From: Anaerolineaceae bacterium UBA5211
GTDB taxonomy: Bacteria > Chloroflexota > Anaerolineae > Anaerolineales > Anaerolineaceae
Length of the DNA stretch: 64,000 nt
Reading direction: 5' to 3'
NCBI GenBank assembly: GCA_002412595.1
Contig: DHVJ01000047.1
Span: 1-64,000, forward strand
In this document: in pieces, positions 34,353 through 43,375 of the stretch
How the letters are laid out: the number at the start of each line of letters is the position of its first letter
Position numbering within the stretch: position 1 is the stretch's first letter
Notes under the pieces: model-generated
The model's input: only the letters and a program-made list of their open reading frames with translations
What the model was told of the DNA's origin: nothing
Database searches by the model: none
Made by a program: the position numbers and the translations under genes

Positions 34353-35459
34353 ATGAACCTCAAAGAAATTGTGAATCCTCGTTTATTTGACATTCCTGAC
34401 TATGATCAAATCCATGTCACGCAGTGTTGGCAGGATCCCACCATCCGCCGTGAAATGTCCAATGAATCCAATTACGCGCCAATCCCGGCAATTCAGGAAG
34501 CCATTCGCAGTGTTGCCGATAAGGCCAACTACTATGCTGAAGATGCTGCTTATGCTTTATCACTGCGTGAAAAGATAGCTGCTTATTGTTCGGTCAAAGC
34601 TGAGAACGTTGCCTTAGGCAACGGTTCCATTGAATTGCTGGATCTGCTTTTCCAGGTGCTCATGGCTGCTCCTGATAAAGATGAAGCTGTTTTACTGCAG
34701 CCCGATTATTCCGCTTATGTGCCCCGCTTGAAATTTTTTGGCTGGAAGATTAAGTTTGCGCAATTATCGGCCGGTTTGGATAAAGCTGCCGACCAGGTCA
34801 TGGCTGCCATTTCCGAAAATACCAAGTTTGTGCTGCTCTCGCGGCCCAATAATCCCATGGGAACTGTTATGCCGCGCGAAGAGATCACCCGCATGTTGGA
34901 AACCGGCAAGCTGATCATTGTGGACGAAGCCTATATTGAAATGGCGGATGCTGGTACCTCTGTTTCGGAATGGGTTAACCAGTATGACAACCTGATCGTC
35001 ATGCGCACTTTCAGCAAAGGCTTCTGCCTGGCAGGTATCCGCCTGGGTTATATGTTGGCCACCCCGGAATTGGTACGTTACATCAACCGCTCCCGCCACA
35101 TTTTCAACATCAATCTCGCGGCTATGGCAGCCGGTGAAGCGGCCATGGATCATCTGAATGAATGCCGCCAGATTTTCAAGAAACTGACTGACACGCGGGA
35201 TTGGCTCACTGCTGAATTGGCTAAAATCCCCGGGTTCAAGCCAATTCCTTCACAGGCCAACTTTGTGATGGTGAATGTTAAAGATTCCGGAAAGACTGCC
35301 ACCGAATGCGTGGATTACCTGTTGGAGATGGGATTCTTCGTGCGCAGTTTTGCCAAAAAGGCCGGGCTTGAGCCGGATGCTTATTTCCGCATCTCAGTGG
35401 GTTTACCTGAGGATATGGAAGAGCTCGTTGTGTATATGAAAGAATTTGTTGCGAAATAA
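34353..35459 (+). CDS. Class I/II PLP-dependent aminotransferase, HisC-like
   Basis: A 368-residue fold-type I aminotransferase. The PLP Lys is in MRTFSKGFCLAGIRLGY. The phosphate-cup start LGNGSIELLDLLFQ, VLLSRPNNPMGTV and the C-terminal FRISVGLPEDME all match the HisC group. It is inserted between EIIA and EIIB with tight spacing and a good ribosome-binding site, so its substrate probably derives from the imported compound. Histidine synthesis is unlikely from context, since no other his gene is nearby. Confidence 0.85.
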   Translation: MNLKEIVNPRLFDIPDYDQIHVTQCWQDPTIRREMSNESNYAPIPAIQEAIRSVADKANYYAEDAAYALSLREKIAAYCSVKAENVALGNGSIELLDLLFQVLMAAPDKDEAVLLQPDYSAYVPRLKFFGWKIKFAQLSAGLDKAADQVMAAISENTKFVLLSRPNNPMGTVMPREEITRMLETGKLIIVDEAYIEMADAGTSVSEWVNQYDNLIVMRTFSKGFCLAGIRLGYMLATPELVRYINRSRHIFNINLAAMAAGEAAMDHLNECRQIFKKLTDTRDWLTAELAKIPGFKPIPSQANFVMVNVKDSGKTATECVDYLLEMGFFVRSFAKKAGLEPDAYFRISVGLPEDMEELVVYMKEFVAK

Positions 35460-35509
35460 TGGCGCTAATACTTTAGCACCTATTTATTTAAGAAAAGGAG
35501 ATTTTAGAA

Positions 35510-35818
35510 ATGGGAAGACCAGCAGTTATTTTAGTAATGTGCGGTTCATCAATCGCAACCTCCAATCTCGCAGCTGTGAAATTGGAAAATGAAGCCAAAC
35601 GCCGCAAGATAAAAGTCGTGACCAAAAAAGGCAAAATCGCTGACATCAATATGTTGGTTGAAAGCATGAAGCCGGATTTGATTGTGGCGACAGCACAAAC
35701 AGGAGCGCGCGATGACGTAAAAGTCTTCAGCGGCGTACCCCTGATCAGCACCGTAGGTCAGGAAAAATTGTACGATGACATCTTTGCATATATCGCCGAG
35801 TTAGGTTTAGGGCAATAG
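35510..35818 (+). CDS. PTS EIIB component, galactitol type
   Basis: A 102-residue protein whose start MGRPAVILVMCGSSIATS contains the phosphorylated Cys11 and the following P-loop-like turn of galactitol-type EIIB. Between EIIA and EIIC genes, and preceded by AAAAGGAGA. Confidence 0.9.
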   Translation: MGRPAVILVMCGSSIATSNLAAVKLENEAKRRKIKVVTKKGKIADINMLVESMKPDLIVATAQTGARDDVKVFSGVPLISTVGQEKLYDDIFAYIAELGLGQ

Positions 35819-35935
35819 TACCGCCATTTTTTTATGGATTATTTATTAAAAGATGAGAGGAGGTGGAGGGAATCAGGAGATTTTATCGGTAAGCAATGTT
35901 TTATCTGGAGTTAAATAACTAATAGGAGAGATACA

Positions 35936-37312
35936 ATGGATTTGGGATTTGTAAATGCTATTCTCGATCCGGTCATGAACGCGGGACCACTTTTTATGAT
36001 CTTTATCGTGTTCACAGTGATTGGATTAGTTGTACGCTTGGGATTCATGAAGGCCGTACGCAACGGTCTGATGATCGCAGTGGGCTTCAATGGTGTCTAT
36101 ATCGTGGTCGATTACTTCCTCGGCTCAGTAGCGCCTGCAGCTGAAGCTTTAGCAACCCGTTTCGGCGGTGTGTTCACCTACACCGACATCGGTTGGGCTG
36201 CTTTCGCTTCATTTGCCTGGAGTTCTCCTTGGGCTTATGTGGTTGTTCTGCTCAGTTTGGCTGTCAACCTGGTTATGATCTTCACCAGCATGACCGACAC
36301 CCTGAACCTGAATATTTGGGATTTCTGGGAAGCCATTATCGCTTGCTTGATCGTTTATGGTCTGACCAACAACATCATTGCCGGTCTGGTTTTCGCTACC
36401 TTCCTGGCATGGTTCAACCTGATGATGTCCGATTTCAACGCCCAGCGCGGTTACTGCTCGGATTTGGGTTTTGAAGGCTTATCCTTCTATCAGGGCACTA
36501 ACGTGGTGTGGGGTGCATTCGGCCATTATGTCGGCAAATTGCTTGACAAAACCGGTTTGGAAGCGAAAATTACTCCTGATTACATTCAGGATAAATTTGG
36601 TGTAATCGGTGAACCTGCCGTATTGGGCGGTGTTATCGGTTTGCTCATGGGCATTGGCGCCGGCTATTTCTGGATCGACATTGTCATGCTGATGATTGCC
36701 CTGGCAACCTCACTGGTGCTGATCCCCATGATGTCCGGCATCGTTATGCAGGCTTTGGTACCTGTCTCTGAAGCAGCGGCCAGTTTCATGAAGAACTCAA
36801 CCAGCGGTAAGCAAATCTACATCGGTGTGGATCCCGCTATTGCAGTTGGCAACACCACCGTTCTGGCGACCACCGTTTTGATGGTCCCGATCCTGCTGAT
36901 CATGGCCTTCGTCATCCCCGGCTCCGTCAACCATCCTTTAGCCGACCTGCCCTCCCTGCTGTTCTTCTGGGTCTTCGTCGTGGCTCCTAATAAATTCGAC
37001 TTGGTTCGCACCCTGATCACTACAACTCTAATGGGTATCTACGGCACCATCGCCGCAATGATTGGTGTTGCCAAATGGTCATCCATGGTTGCTGTAGCGA
37101 CCGGTAGCGTGACAGTAGTTGAAGGAACCGGAGTTACCTCCTGGTTCAACCACCTCTGCCCCGAATTGCTGGTGGCTGGTTTATTGGGCGAAAATTATGG
37201 CAAGATTGGTATGCCCGGTTTGATCGCGTTCTGTGCGATCATCGTCGCGATCACGATTGTGTTCCGTCTGCGTTACTTAAAAGGTATTAAGACTGCAGCT
37301 GTAGCTGCGTAA
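35936..37312 (+). CDS. PTS EIIC component, galactitol (GatC) family
   Basis: A 458-residue permease with about ten to twelve hydrophobic segments, beginning MDLGFVNAILDPVMNAGPLF with LGFMKAVRNGLMIAVGFNGV, a strongly GatC-like N-terminus. Imports and, with EIIB, phosphorylates a polyol or sugar. The true substrate is not known. Preceded by AATAGGAGAG and followed by a strong terminator that closes the operon. Confidence 0.9.
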   Translation: MDLGFVNAILDPVMNAGPLFMIFIVFTVIGLVVRLGFMKAVRNGLMIAVGFNGVYIVVDYFLGSVAPAAEALATRFGGVFTYTDIGWAAFASFAWSSPWAYVVVLLSLAVNLVMIFTSMTDTLNLNIWDFWEAIIACLIVYGLTNNIIAGLVFATFLAWFNLMMSDFNAQRGYCSDLGFEGLSFYQGTNVVWGAFGHYVGKLLDKTGLEAKITPDYIQDKFGVIGEPAVLGGVIGLLMGIGAGYFWIDIVMLMIALATSLVLIPMMSGIVMQALVPVSEAAASFMKNSTSGKQIYIGVDPAIAVGNTTVLATTVLMVPILLIMAFVIPGSVNHPLADLPSLLFFWVFVVAPNKFDLVRTLITTTLMGIYGTIAAMIGVAKWSSMVAVATGSVTVVEGTGVTSWFNHLCPELLVAGLLGENYGKIGMPGLIAFCAIIVAITIVFRLRYLKGIKTAAVAA

Positions 37313-37321
37313 ATATTGGTA

Positions 37322-37366
37322 TTACTGAGGATGGGTCTTTTCATGGCCCATCCTCAGTGCTTTTTA
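37322..37366 (+). terminator. Terminator of the PTS operon
   Basis: ACTGAGGATGGG (37324 onward) and CCCATCCTCAGT pair over 12 bases with an 11-base loop, followed by GCTTTTT. Confidence 0.92.
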
Positions 37367-37458
37367 TTATCTAAGAATGCACTTATCAATTCCCCGTTTG
37401 TTCCTTTAGCCATTTTCAATGATTATAATTACCGGGGAAAACCAGGAGAAAACATATC

Positions 37459-38229
37459 ATGCGTTTTATTCGCAATGAGATTCAGATTCCAAAACAATTA
37501 GTTTCCCCGGAGAAGCGTAAAACGTTGCCCTTTATTTTATTGATCATCGGTGTAGGGATCATGATCGTAGGAGTCGCAGGTTTCTTTTCAGCATTTTTCT
37601 TTAATGAAATGATTGAAGCCCGTTGGCCGGTACGATACCGCGATATACAAACCTATTCGCTTGTAGTTGCGGGTTCAGGCATGTTGTTGTATATTGCCAT
37701 GGCTGTAGTTATGAAGATTCCGCTGCGGAAAACCACTTATTATAGAGTGACAACGATTGTAAAAGGTGAACCTTTTGATCCCCCGCGCAAGAATGATTAC
37801 ACCAAAGCCATCTACGCGCGTTTACATGACCTGAGCGATGAATGGGCGTATTTCTCGGAAGTTAAGCCGCCGGATACGGATTTTGTCATTCCGCAGGTTC
37901 TTGTAGGGCCGGGCGGGGTTTTTGCAACCCAACCCATCGCCGAAAATCCGGAGCGCAAAGCCTTCAAAGATCCCGGACCTGAATTTGAACGTGCCAGCAA
38001 GAAATTGGGAAATGCCATCGGTCAATCTGTGCTGCCGGTAACGATTTTTTCCAACCCTAAATTGGTAGTAATTTACAAGGATACCTGCAAGCCTAAAACC
38101 CGGATCATGAATATCCGCGATATTTATGATTTCTTTGACAACCAAAAGCGCAAATACTCGGAGACGGTTCAGAAAGAGATCGAACAAAAGGTTTATGACC
38201 TGATTGCCGGTACTCAACCCGGCAGTTGA
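37459..38229 (+). CDS. Membrane protein with NERD-like nuclease-related domain
   Basis: A 256-residue protein with two transmembrane helices (about 24-50 and 68-88). The soluble C-terminal domain begins near YYRVTTIVKGEPFDPP and contains VIPQVLVGPGGVFATQPI and PVTIFSNPKLVVIYKD, a pattern like the NERD domain, although the catalytic Asp-Glu-Lys set is not obvious. Function not known. It stands alone between two terminators. Confidence 0.55.
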   Translation: MRFIRNEIQIPKQLVSPEKRKTLPFILLIIGVGIMIVGVAGFFSAFFFNEMIEARWPVRYRDIQTYSLVVAGSGMLLYIAMAVVMKIPLRKTTYYRVTTIVKGEPFDPPRKNDYTKAIYARLHDLSDEWAYFSEVKPPDTDFVIPQVLVGPGGVFATQPIAENPERKAFKDPGPEFERASKKLGNAIGQSVLPVTIFSNPKLVVIYKDTCKPKTRIMNIRDIYDFFDNQKRKYSETVQKEIEQKVYDLIAGTQPGS

Positions 38230-38251
38230 ATGAAGCCTGTCCGATGAAAAA

Positions 38252-38290
38252 AGAGAAGCGTCTGATCGAAAGATTCGGCGCTTTTTTTAT
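38252..38290 (+). terminator. Terminator of the NERD-like gene
   Basis: AGCGTCTGATC and GATTCGGCGCT form an imperfect stem with a GAAA loop, followed by seven T. Confidence 0.75.
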
Positions 38291-38423
38291 TCCAGTTTGA
38301 CCACATTGGCTGAAAAAACCAAAAGCTGTTCCAATTTAGAGAGGTAATGATAAGATTAGGTGAAGAAATATTGTTTGACCAAGTTGTAAAAAACTAAAGA
38401 ACCACGGACTTATACAGATAACC

Positions 38424-40616
38424 ATGTGGATCATTTTTTATTTTGTTCTAACCACGTTAGAAACAGTCAGTCTTTTTGTCTATAACCTAGTGCAAGTATC
38501 CAACTTACAGGAACGCGTTTGGCTGCATTATTCAGCCGAACGCCTGGTTTTGCTGGGCGCATTGTTGCTGGTTTGCACGGCTGTGCTGATCCTGACGATC
38601 CAATCCATTCGTGCGCTGAAAAAAGGGGAAACCTTTCCTCGTAAAGTATTGAAGCATGAAAGCAGCTTATGGCTGGTGTTGATTCTCAGTATCCTTGTGC
38701 TTATAGGCCTGAGCGGCTTGCTGGTGCAGCCGGATGGCTTTTTTGGCGATTATTTAGCTATTTACCGGAATCTAAAGCCGACTTTGTTCTGGCTGCTGCT
38801 GGTGAGTCTGCAAACTTTCTTTTTTGCGTTTATTTGGTATTGTGTTCATTTTCTGGAAAAGCCGCAGCTGTCTGTGCCGGCCCTTATGATTTCCGAGATG
38901 AAGATCGTGATGGTTGTTTTCGCGGCCAGCCTGCTGATAAAGGTGCTGTTTGTGCTTCCGCTTGGCTACGGTATGTTGAAGGATGTGGGAGAAACGAAGT
39001 ACCTCTATATGTTGCAATATTTCAACGAAGGCATTTTCCTGCGCTCAGCCACAGAATTTACCACCCATTACCCGCCGTTTTACCCGTTGTCCCTGATGGC
39101 CGTTTATTCCATCCGCGATTATGCCTATGAAGGTATCAAGTTAATTAACGCTCTGGCTGCCTCCAGCCTAGTCTTTCCGATATATTTTCTGGCGCGTCGT
39201 TTCTTTGACAACAAGACCAGTCTGGTTCTGATTGTGATCACCAGCCTGATACCGTTCCAATTCTTGTTGCCCATCCGGCTATTGAGTGAAAATCTGTATT
39301 TTCCGTTGCTGATTTGGGCTTTGTTCCTGACTTTTGTGCGGCCGGCGAATCCGCGCTATCGCTTTGTCTGGGACTGTCTGACCGGATTTACGCTGGGATT
39401 GCTTTACCTGACCCGCTATATCAGCCTGGCGTTGATTCCCTTTTTGATGTTGATTTGGTGGTTGAAACCTTTCAATGGGGAACGCGGCCTGTTGAAATTC
39501 AGCACTCAAAAACTTCTGCATGCTCTGCTGATGCTCTTTCTGGCCGCTATCACCTTCCTGCCATGGGTGAACATCGGCCTGGATAATAACTTGCCCCTTT
39601 CCCAGATGTTAGGTTTTGGTATCGCCTCTAATACCAATCCAGCGCAGTTGACCGTTTTGAATCTGCTCAAATGGATTGCGTTTTATGGTGCTTATTTCAT
39701 CCTTTTAGCGGCACCGGTGCTGAACTTGTTGGGAATAACTTTGAGAGATTTCCACCTGAAAGATTTGGCTGATGAAAAAAACCGCTGGATATTATCCCTG
39801 CTGATTTTGATGTTGGCTTTCGGGTTGGCCATCGTGCGCCATTCCTGGCGCGCAGATTACAACCTGGACCTGCCCAAGCGCCTGATGGGCCGTTATGTGA
39901 TCTATTTTGTGCCTTTGTTCCTTCTGACGGCTTTTATGGCTATAGGGCATATCCACAAAGCCAGGTACCGCAACCTGACAGACTTTTTGCTTCGGTATGA
40001 ATTGCTGCCTTTCCTTTTGGTAGGATTGAGCTATTTGCTGGTGATCCGCGGCAGCCTGCTGCCGGTCAACACTGAGTTCATCCATGCGCTCATTTCCATA
40101 GATGGCTATTACATCCAGCTGCTGGGACCGGCCTTCTTCCCGCTGTTGATTGTGCTTTATACCGGCAGCAATTTATGGCTGTGGTTTGAGAAAAAGGATT
40201 TCTTCCGTTTTGCCCTGGTGGGCTTGATGTTGTACTATTTGGCAGGGCAGCCGGCGTATCTGAAGCTGATGGCTTCAGAGCAAACTTCCCAACAAATGGG
40301 CAAATTGGCCCTGGATGCCATGCTGGCAGCCAACCGGGACGCCGGTGAGGCATTAAGCTATGAAATCCTTGTGCCGGATGATTTGAGCCGCGATGAGTTG
40401 GATGATGTGGCCTGGACCATCTTCATCCGCCATCCACAGAGCGATTGGGAGGTAGGGCACTATTTGCCTGAGAAAATCGAAAGTCTATCGGCGCGTGCCG
40501 TTATTGTTCTGCTGCCACTGATAGATGCGCAGGAAGAATTGACTGGTTCCTTTGAACAGGTGACTATCAATGAACAACTTTACGCGCTGCAGCTGATTTT
40601 TCCACCTGCGCAGTAA
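38424..40616 (+). CDS. GT-C type membrane glycosyltransferase (family 39-like)
   Basis: A 730-residue polytopic protein with at least twelve hydrophobic segments. After four N-terminal helices, the catalytic-type loop KYLYMLQYFNEGIFLRSATEFTTHYPPFYPL precedes ALAASSLVFPIYFLARRFF, the pattern of PMT-like proteins that use lipid-linked sugars. The C-terminus (about 650-730) is soluble and extracytoplasmic. It stands alone in the forward direction and is convergent with the EAL gene. Acceptor unknown. Confidence 0.75.
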   Translation: MWIIFYFVLTTLETVSLFVYNLVQVSNLQERVWLHYSAERLVLLGALLLVCTAVLILTIQSIRALKKGETFPRKVLKHESSLWLVLILSILVLIGLSGLLVQPDGFFGDYLAIYRNLKPTLFWLLLVSLQTFFFAFIWYCVHFLEKPQLSVPALMISEMKIVMVVFAASLLIKVLFVLPLGYGMLKDVGETKYLYMLQYFNEGIFLRSATEFTTHYPPFYPLSLMAVYSIRDYAYEGIKLINALAASSLVFPIYFLARRFFDNKTSLVLIVITSLIPFQFLLPIRLLSENLYFPLLIWALFLTFVRPANPRYRFVWDCLTGFTLGLLYLTRYISLALIPFLMLIWWLKPFNGERGLLKFSTQKLLHALLMLFLAAITFLPWVNIGLDNNLPLSQMLGFGIASNTNPAQLTVLNLLKWIAFYGAYFILLAAPVLNLLGITLRDFHLKDLADEKNRWILSLLILMLAFGLAIVRHSWRADYNLDLPKRLMGRYVIYFVPLFLLTAFMAIGHIHKARYRNLTDFLLRYELLPFLLVGLSYLLVIRGSLLPVNTEFIHALISIDGYYIQLLGPAFFPLLIVLYTGSNLWLWFEKKDFFRFALVGLMLYYLAGQPAYLKLMASEQTSQQMGKLALDAMLAANRDAGEALSYEILVPDDLSRDELDDVAWTIFIRHPQSDWEVGHYLPEKIESLSARAVIVLLPLIDAQEELTGSFEQVTINEQLYALQLIFPPAQ

Positions 40617-40669
40617 ATATGTTGATATGACTTGATCGGAATATTACCAATATTCCTAAACAAGCCTAT

Positions 40670-42307
40670 TCACTTCTTAACCTGCGGAAGGTTGCCATTC
40701 TGATTCCGCAGCCATTTCAAAATGTTTTTGAAATCAAGCGGCTTTGAAATGTAATACCCTTGCAGGCAATCCACACCCAACTCCAACAGTTTATCCTGCT
40801 CTTCTTTTTTCTCCATACCCTCTGCGATAACGAGGATATGAGAGGATTGTGCAATCGAGATGATGCCTTTGATAATAGCCTGATTGCCCTTATTGTGGTG
40901 GATATCGTCCACAAATGATTTGTCGATCTTAATGGCACTGATATCTTTATTCTGGAAATTGCTGATACTGGTAAATCCAACCCCAAAATCGTCAATGGAA
41001 ATCTTGACGCCTTCGCGTATCAGCGATTGCAGGTTAATCTTGCATTGCGGGTCATCTGCTAAAAAGCCCCTTTCGGTGATTTCAAGCGCCAGGTGGTGAG
41101 GCGGAAAACGATGTTTGCGGATCAGGTTGTTCACGCGATCGGCGAAATCCACCTGGAACAGGTTCGTGATGGAAATATTGAGTGAAATATCCAGGTTAAA
41201 ACCTGCCTGATATAGCTTTTCCATTCGCCCCAGGTTGGTTTCCAGCGAATAATAGGTCAGGAAATTGGCGATGCGTGTAAATTCCAGGTCAGGAATGAAG
41301 TGGTCCGGTGGAATTAGCCCTTTTACGGGATGATTCCAGCGCACCAGAGCTTCCAGTGAACACACTCTCCCGTCTGCATGAACGATGGGTTGATAGTGGA
41401 AATCAATCTCGTTCGTGCGAATGGCATTTTGAAATTGTCCTAATAAAATCGGGATTTCCGGATTTGAGAGATTGGGATTGTACAACTGGTAAGGTTTTTG
41501 GTGCTTTTTGGCTTCATTGAGCGCCAGAAAGCTGTTTTTCAAGATCTCATCAGTCGATTGGCCGCCTTCGGGATAAGAGGCTTCTCCCATTGATATTTCA
41601 CAATACAACGGAATGCCGTTGATAATGATGGGTTCCTCAAGGAGGACGGACAATTTGTTGATATCCTGGCGGATATCGAACAATACTAAGCCGATTGTGT
41701 TCAAACGAATTTGCAGCAGCTGGTAATTCTTGAAATGGCGGCGAATGGTCAGGATGATTTCGTCATTCAGCTTATTGACACTATCCAGGCCAAAGGTAGC
41801 CAGCAAATCATTTTGATTGCTGACCTCGATCAGGATCGAGCGAAATTTCATAACCTGGTTGGAATCCAGGTTGCTATTCACCTGGGCGCTGAATTCATCC
41901 CAACTTGAAAACAGATATCTGCTGGGGGACCTTTCAGTTTCTGTTTTTGTGTGAGAATCTCCGATGATCAGGTTCTTCAACAAGCCTATGATCAAACCGG
42001 CACTGCTGAAATAAATGGCGCGCAACATGCTGGCCTGAAGTTGACTGGTTTCAGTCAAACCAAATGGCGAGGGATTCAAGACGTCAATTAGCAATTCAGC
42101 GATGATACCGCTTAATATGCCGATGCGATAATCAAACACGAAAGCGGAGACCATGATCGGCAGATACATTAGATGGGTTAATATATTATCCGGAATATTC
42201 GTTTTGGAAATAATAAAGGCGAAAACCACTTGAACACATAAGGTGCCAACCAGAATACTAATCGGTTTTTCTTTCCGTTTTAGCCTGTTGAAAAATTCTA
42301 CCTTCAA
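40670..42307 (-). CDS. Membrane c-di-GMP phosphodiesterase (degenerate GGDEF plus EAL)
   Basis: N-terminal five hydrophobic segments (about 15-115), then a GGDEF-fold domain with no GGDEF signature (the loop region is LNTIGLVLFDIRQDI), then a complete EAL domain from about residue 290. EAL residues are present: SLEALVRWNHP, LALEITERG, ISIDDFGVGFTS, AIKIDKSFVDD, EGMEKKEEQDKL and LQGYYISKPL. It should therefore hydrolyse c-di-GMP to pGpG. I chose TTG 42307 behind GGTGGAG; the ATG at 42322 follows the terminator T-run directly and lacks a ribosome-binding site. Preceded by a c-di-GMP-I riboswitch. Confidence 0.88.
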   Translation of the reverse strand: MKVEFFNRLKRKEKPISILVGTLCVQVVFAFIISKTNIPDNILTHLMYLPIMVSAFVFDYRIGILSGIIAELLIDVLNPSPFGLTETSQLQASMLRAIYFSSAGLIIGLLKNLIIGDSHTKTETERSPSRYLFSSWDEFSAQVNSNLDSNQVMKFRSILIEVSNQNDLLATFGLDSVNKLNDEIILTIRRHFKNYQLLQIRLNTIGLVLFDIRQDINKLSVLLEEPIIINGIPLYCEISMGEASYPEGGQSTDEILKNSFLALNEAKKHQKPYQLYNPNLSNPEIPILLGQFQNAIRTNEIDFHYQPIVHADGRVCSLEALVRWNHPVKGLIPPDHFIPDLEFTRIANFLTYYSLETNLGRMEKLYQAGFNLDISLNISITNLFQVDFADRVNNLIRKHRFPPHHLALEITERGFLADDPQCKINLQSLIREGVKISIDDFGVGFTSISNFQNKDISAIKIDKSFVDDIHHNKGNQAIIKGIISIAQSSHILVIAEGMEKKEEQDKLLELGVDCLQGYYISKPLDFKNILKWLRNQNGNLPQVKK

Positions 42308-42323
42308 TTTACTCTCCACCATT

Positions 42324-42356
42324 AAAAAGAAAAACCGGATTCGTAGACGGTCCGGT
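42324..42356 (-). terminator. Expression-platform terminator of the c-di-GMP riboswitch
   Basis: On the minus strand ACCGGA and TCCGGT pair across an 11-base loop, followed by TTTTTCTTTTT ending just before the coding start. It is the on/off element of the leader. Confidence 0.8.
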
Positions 42357-42360
42357 ACGA

Positions 42361-42450
42361 TGCCGGCAGCCTGGCAGCCATATCTATCCGAAGAAGAGAG
42401 TTAGGCCCATGGCTTTGCGTCCCCGTTTTTCACCGGGTTTGCTTTTTACA
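42361..42450 (-). promoter_or_regulatory. Cyclic di-GMP-I (GEMM) riboswitch aptamer
   Basis: Read on the minus strand, the conserved blocks of class I c-di-GMP riboswitches occur in order: GCAAACC (42442-42436), a stem with a GAAA-like loop, GGGACGCAAAGCC (ending 42411), GGGCCTAA (42408-42401), and GGCTGCCAGGCTGCCG (42379-42364), the tetraloop-receptor side. It is followed at once by an intrinsic terminator and the EAL gene. Confidence 0.92.
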
Positions 42451-42458
42451 ACATTGTG

Positions 42459-42487
42459 ATTATGGTTGTATTAATTTAAAATGTCAA
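42459..42487 (-). promoter_or_regulatory. Promoter of the riboswitch-EAL transcript
   Basis: Minus strand TTGACA (42487-42482) and CATAAT (42464-42459) with a 17-base spacer. The start at about 42452 is just before the aptamer. Confidence 0.7.
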
Positions 42488-42587
42488 GTGCTCGTTATCG
42501 ATAAAGTTTTACGGAATAATTTTTTATAAAATAAATATACCAAATTTTACAGTGTTTTGGTGCTTTTTTATCTGTATTCCAAAGAAA

Positions 42588-42618
42588 TTTACCTCTTTCC
42601 TGCATAATTCTATATAAT
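42588..42618 (+). promoter_or_regulatory. Probable promoter of the TrpF-like/PfkB pair
   Basis: TATAAT at 42613-42618 with a weak TTTACC 19 bases upstream. The surrounding DNA is very AT-rich. Confidence 0.45.
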
Positions 42619-42689
42619 TAGTTTCTTGCTGTTTATTGTGAATGGGCATATTTTTAATACAGATATTTACAGGAAAGGATCAGAAATTA

Positions 42690-43370
42690 ATGATTATTCA
42701 AATCTATGCGTTTACGGATGCCAAGACTGCCGTTGAGGCAGTGAATATGGGTGTTAATCATGTCGGATTTGTGGCTGGAAAATATGAAGTTGTGCCGGCT
42801 GAGTTGACTTTCAAACAGGCGCGTGAGATTGTCACCGCGCTGCCCTCGCAGGCAACTGCTGTGGCGCTGACCATGGCCGAGGATGTGGATGAGATCATGC
42901 GCATGGTAGAAGCCGTGCAACCGCACATCGTGCACATCTCCTCGGATGTGGACTTGGTGAATGTGGAAATGATGCGCGAGCTGCATGAACGTTTGGCTGG
43001 ACAGGCGCGTCTGATGAAAGCCATTCCGGTGGAAAATGAGGGCAGCATTGCCGTGGCGCAGAAATTTGCCGCGGTCAGCGATTTGCTGCTGCTGGATACC
43101 AAACATACTGATTTCCCGGGCGTGGGCGCCACCGGTCTGACGCACGATTGGAGCGTCAGCCGCCGCATTGTCGAGACTGCCGGTATTCCGGTCATCATGG
43201 CGGGCGGGTTGACCCCGTCTAATGTGGGCGCGGCTATGCAGGAGATCAAGCCCTGGGCTGTAGATAGCAACACTTCCACCAATGTTGAGGGCAGCAATGT
43301 GGATAAAGACCTGACGCGCATGCGTGCTTTTGTGGATGCCGTTCACGCGGCCGAGAAAGAGCAGGCCTGA
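42690..43370 (+). CDS. TrpF-like (phosphoribosylanthranilate isomerase fold) protein lacking the catalytic Cys
   Basis: The start is ATG 42690 after AGGAAAGGA; the frame extends to 42642 without support. The TIM-barrel pattern follows TrpF through the whole length: VNMGVNHVGFV, LLLDTKH, VIMAGGLTPSNVGAAM and WAVDSNTSTNVEG. TrpF enzymes start with KICGIT and use that Cys as general base, but here the segment reads IQIYAFT, with Tyr in its place. The Asp of LLLDT is retained. Tryptophan synthesis is therefore doubtful. The downstream kinase starts five bases later, so the pair likely acts on a sugar phosphate or related compound. Confidence 0.75.
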   Translation: MIIQIYAFTDAKTAVEAVNMGVNHVGFVAGKYEVVPAELTFKQAREIVTALPSQATAVALTMAEDVDEIMRMVEAVQPHIVHISSDVDLVNVEMMRELHERLAGQARLMKAIPVENEGSIAVAQKFAAVSDLLLLDTKHTDFPGVGATGLTHDWSVSRRIVETAGIPVIMAGGLTPSNVGAAMQEIKPWAVDSNTSTNVEGSNVDKDLTRMRAFVDAVHAAEKEQA

Positions 43371-43375
43371 GCGAT

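Noticed and set aside
42308..42322. ATG 42322 as start of the EAL protein
   Set aside because: It sits directly after the terminator T-run without a ribosome-binding site; TTG 42307 follows GGTGGAG at proper spacing. The ATG cannot be fully excluded.
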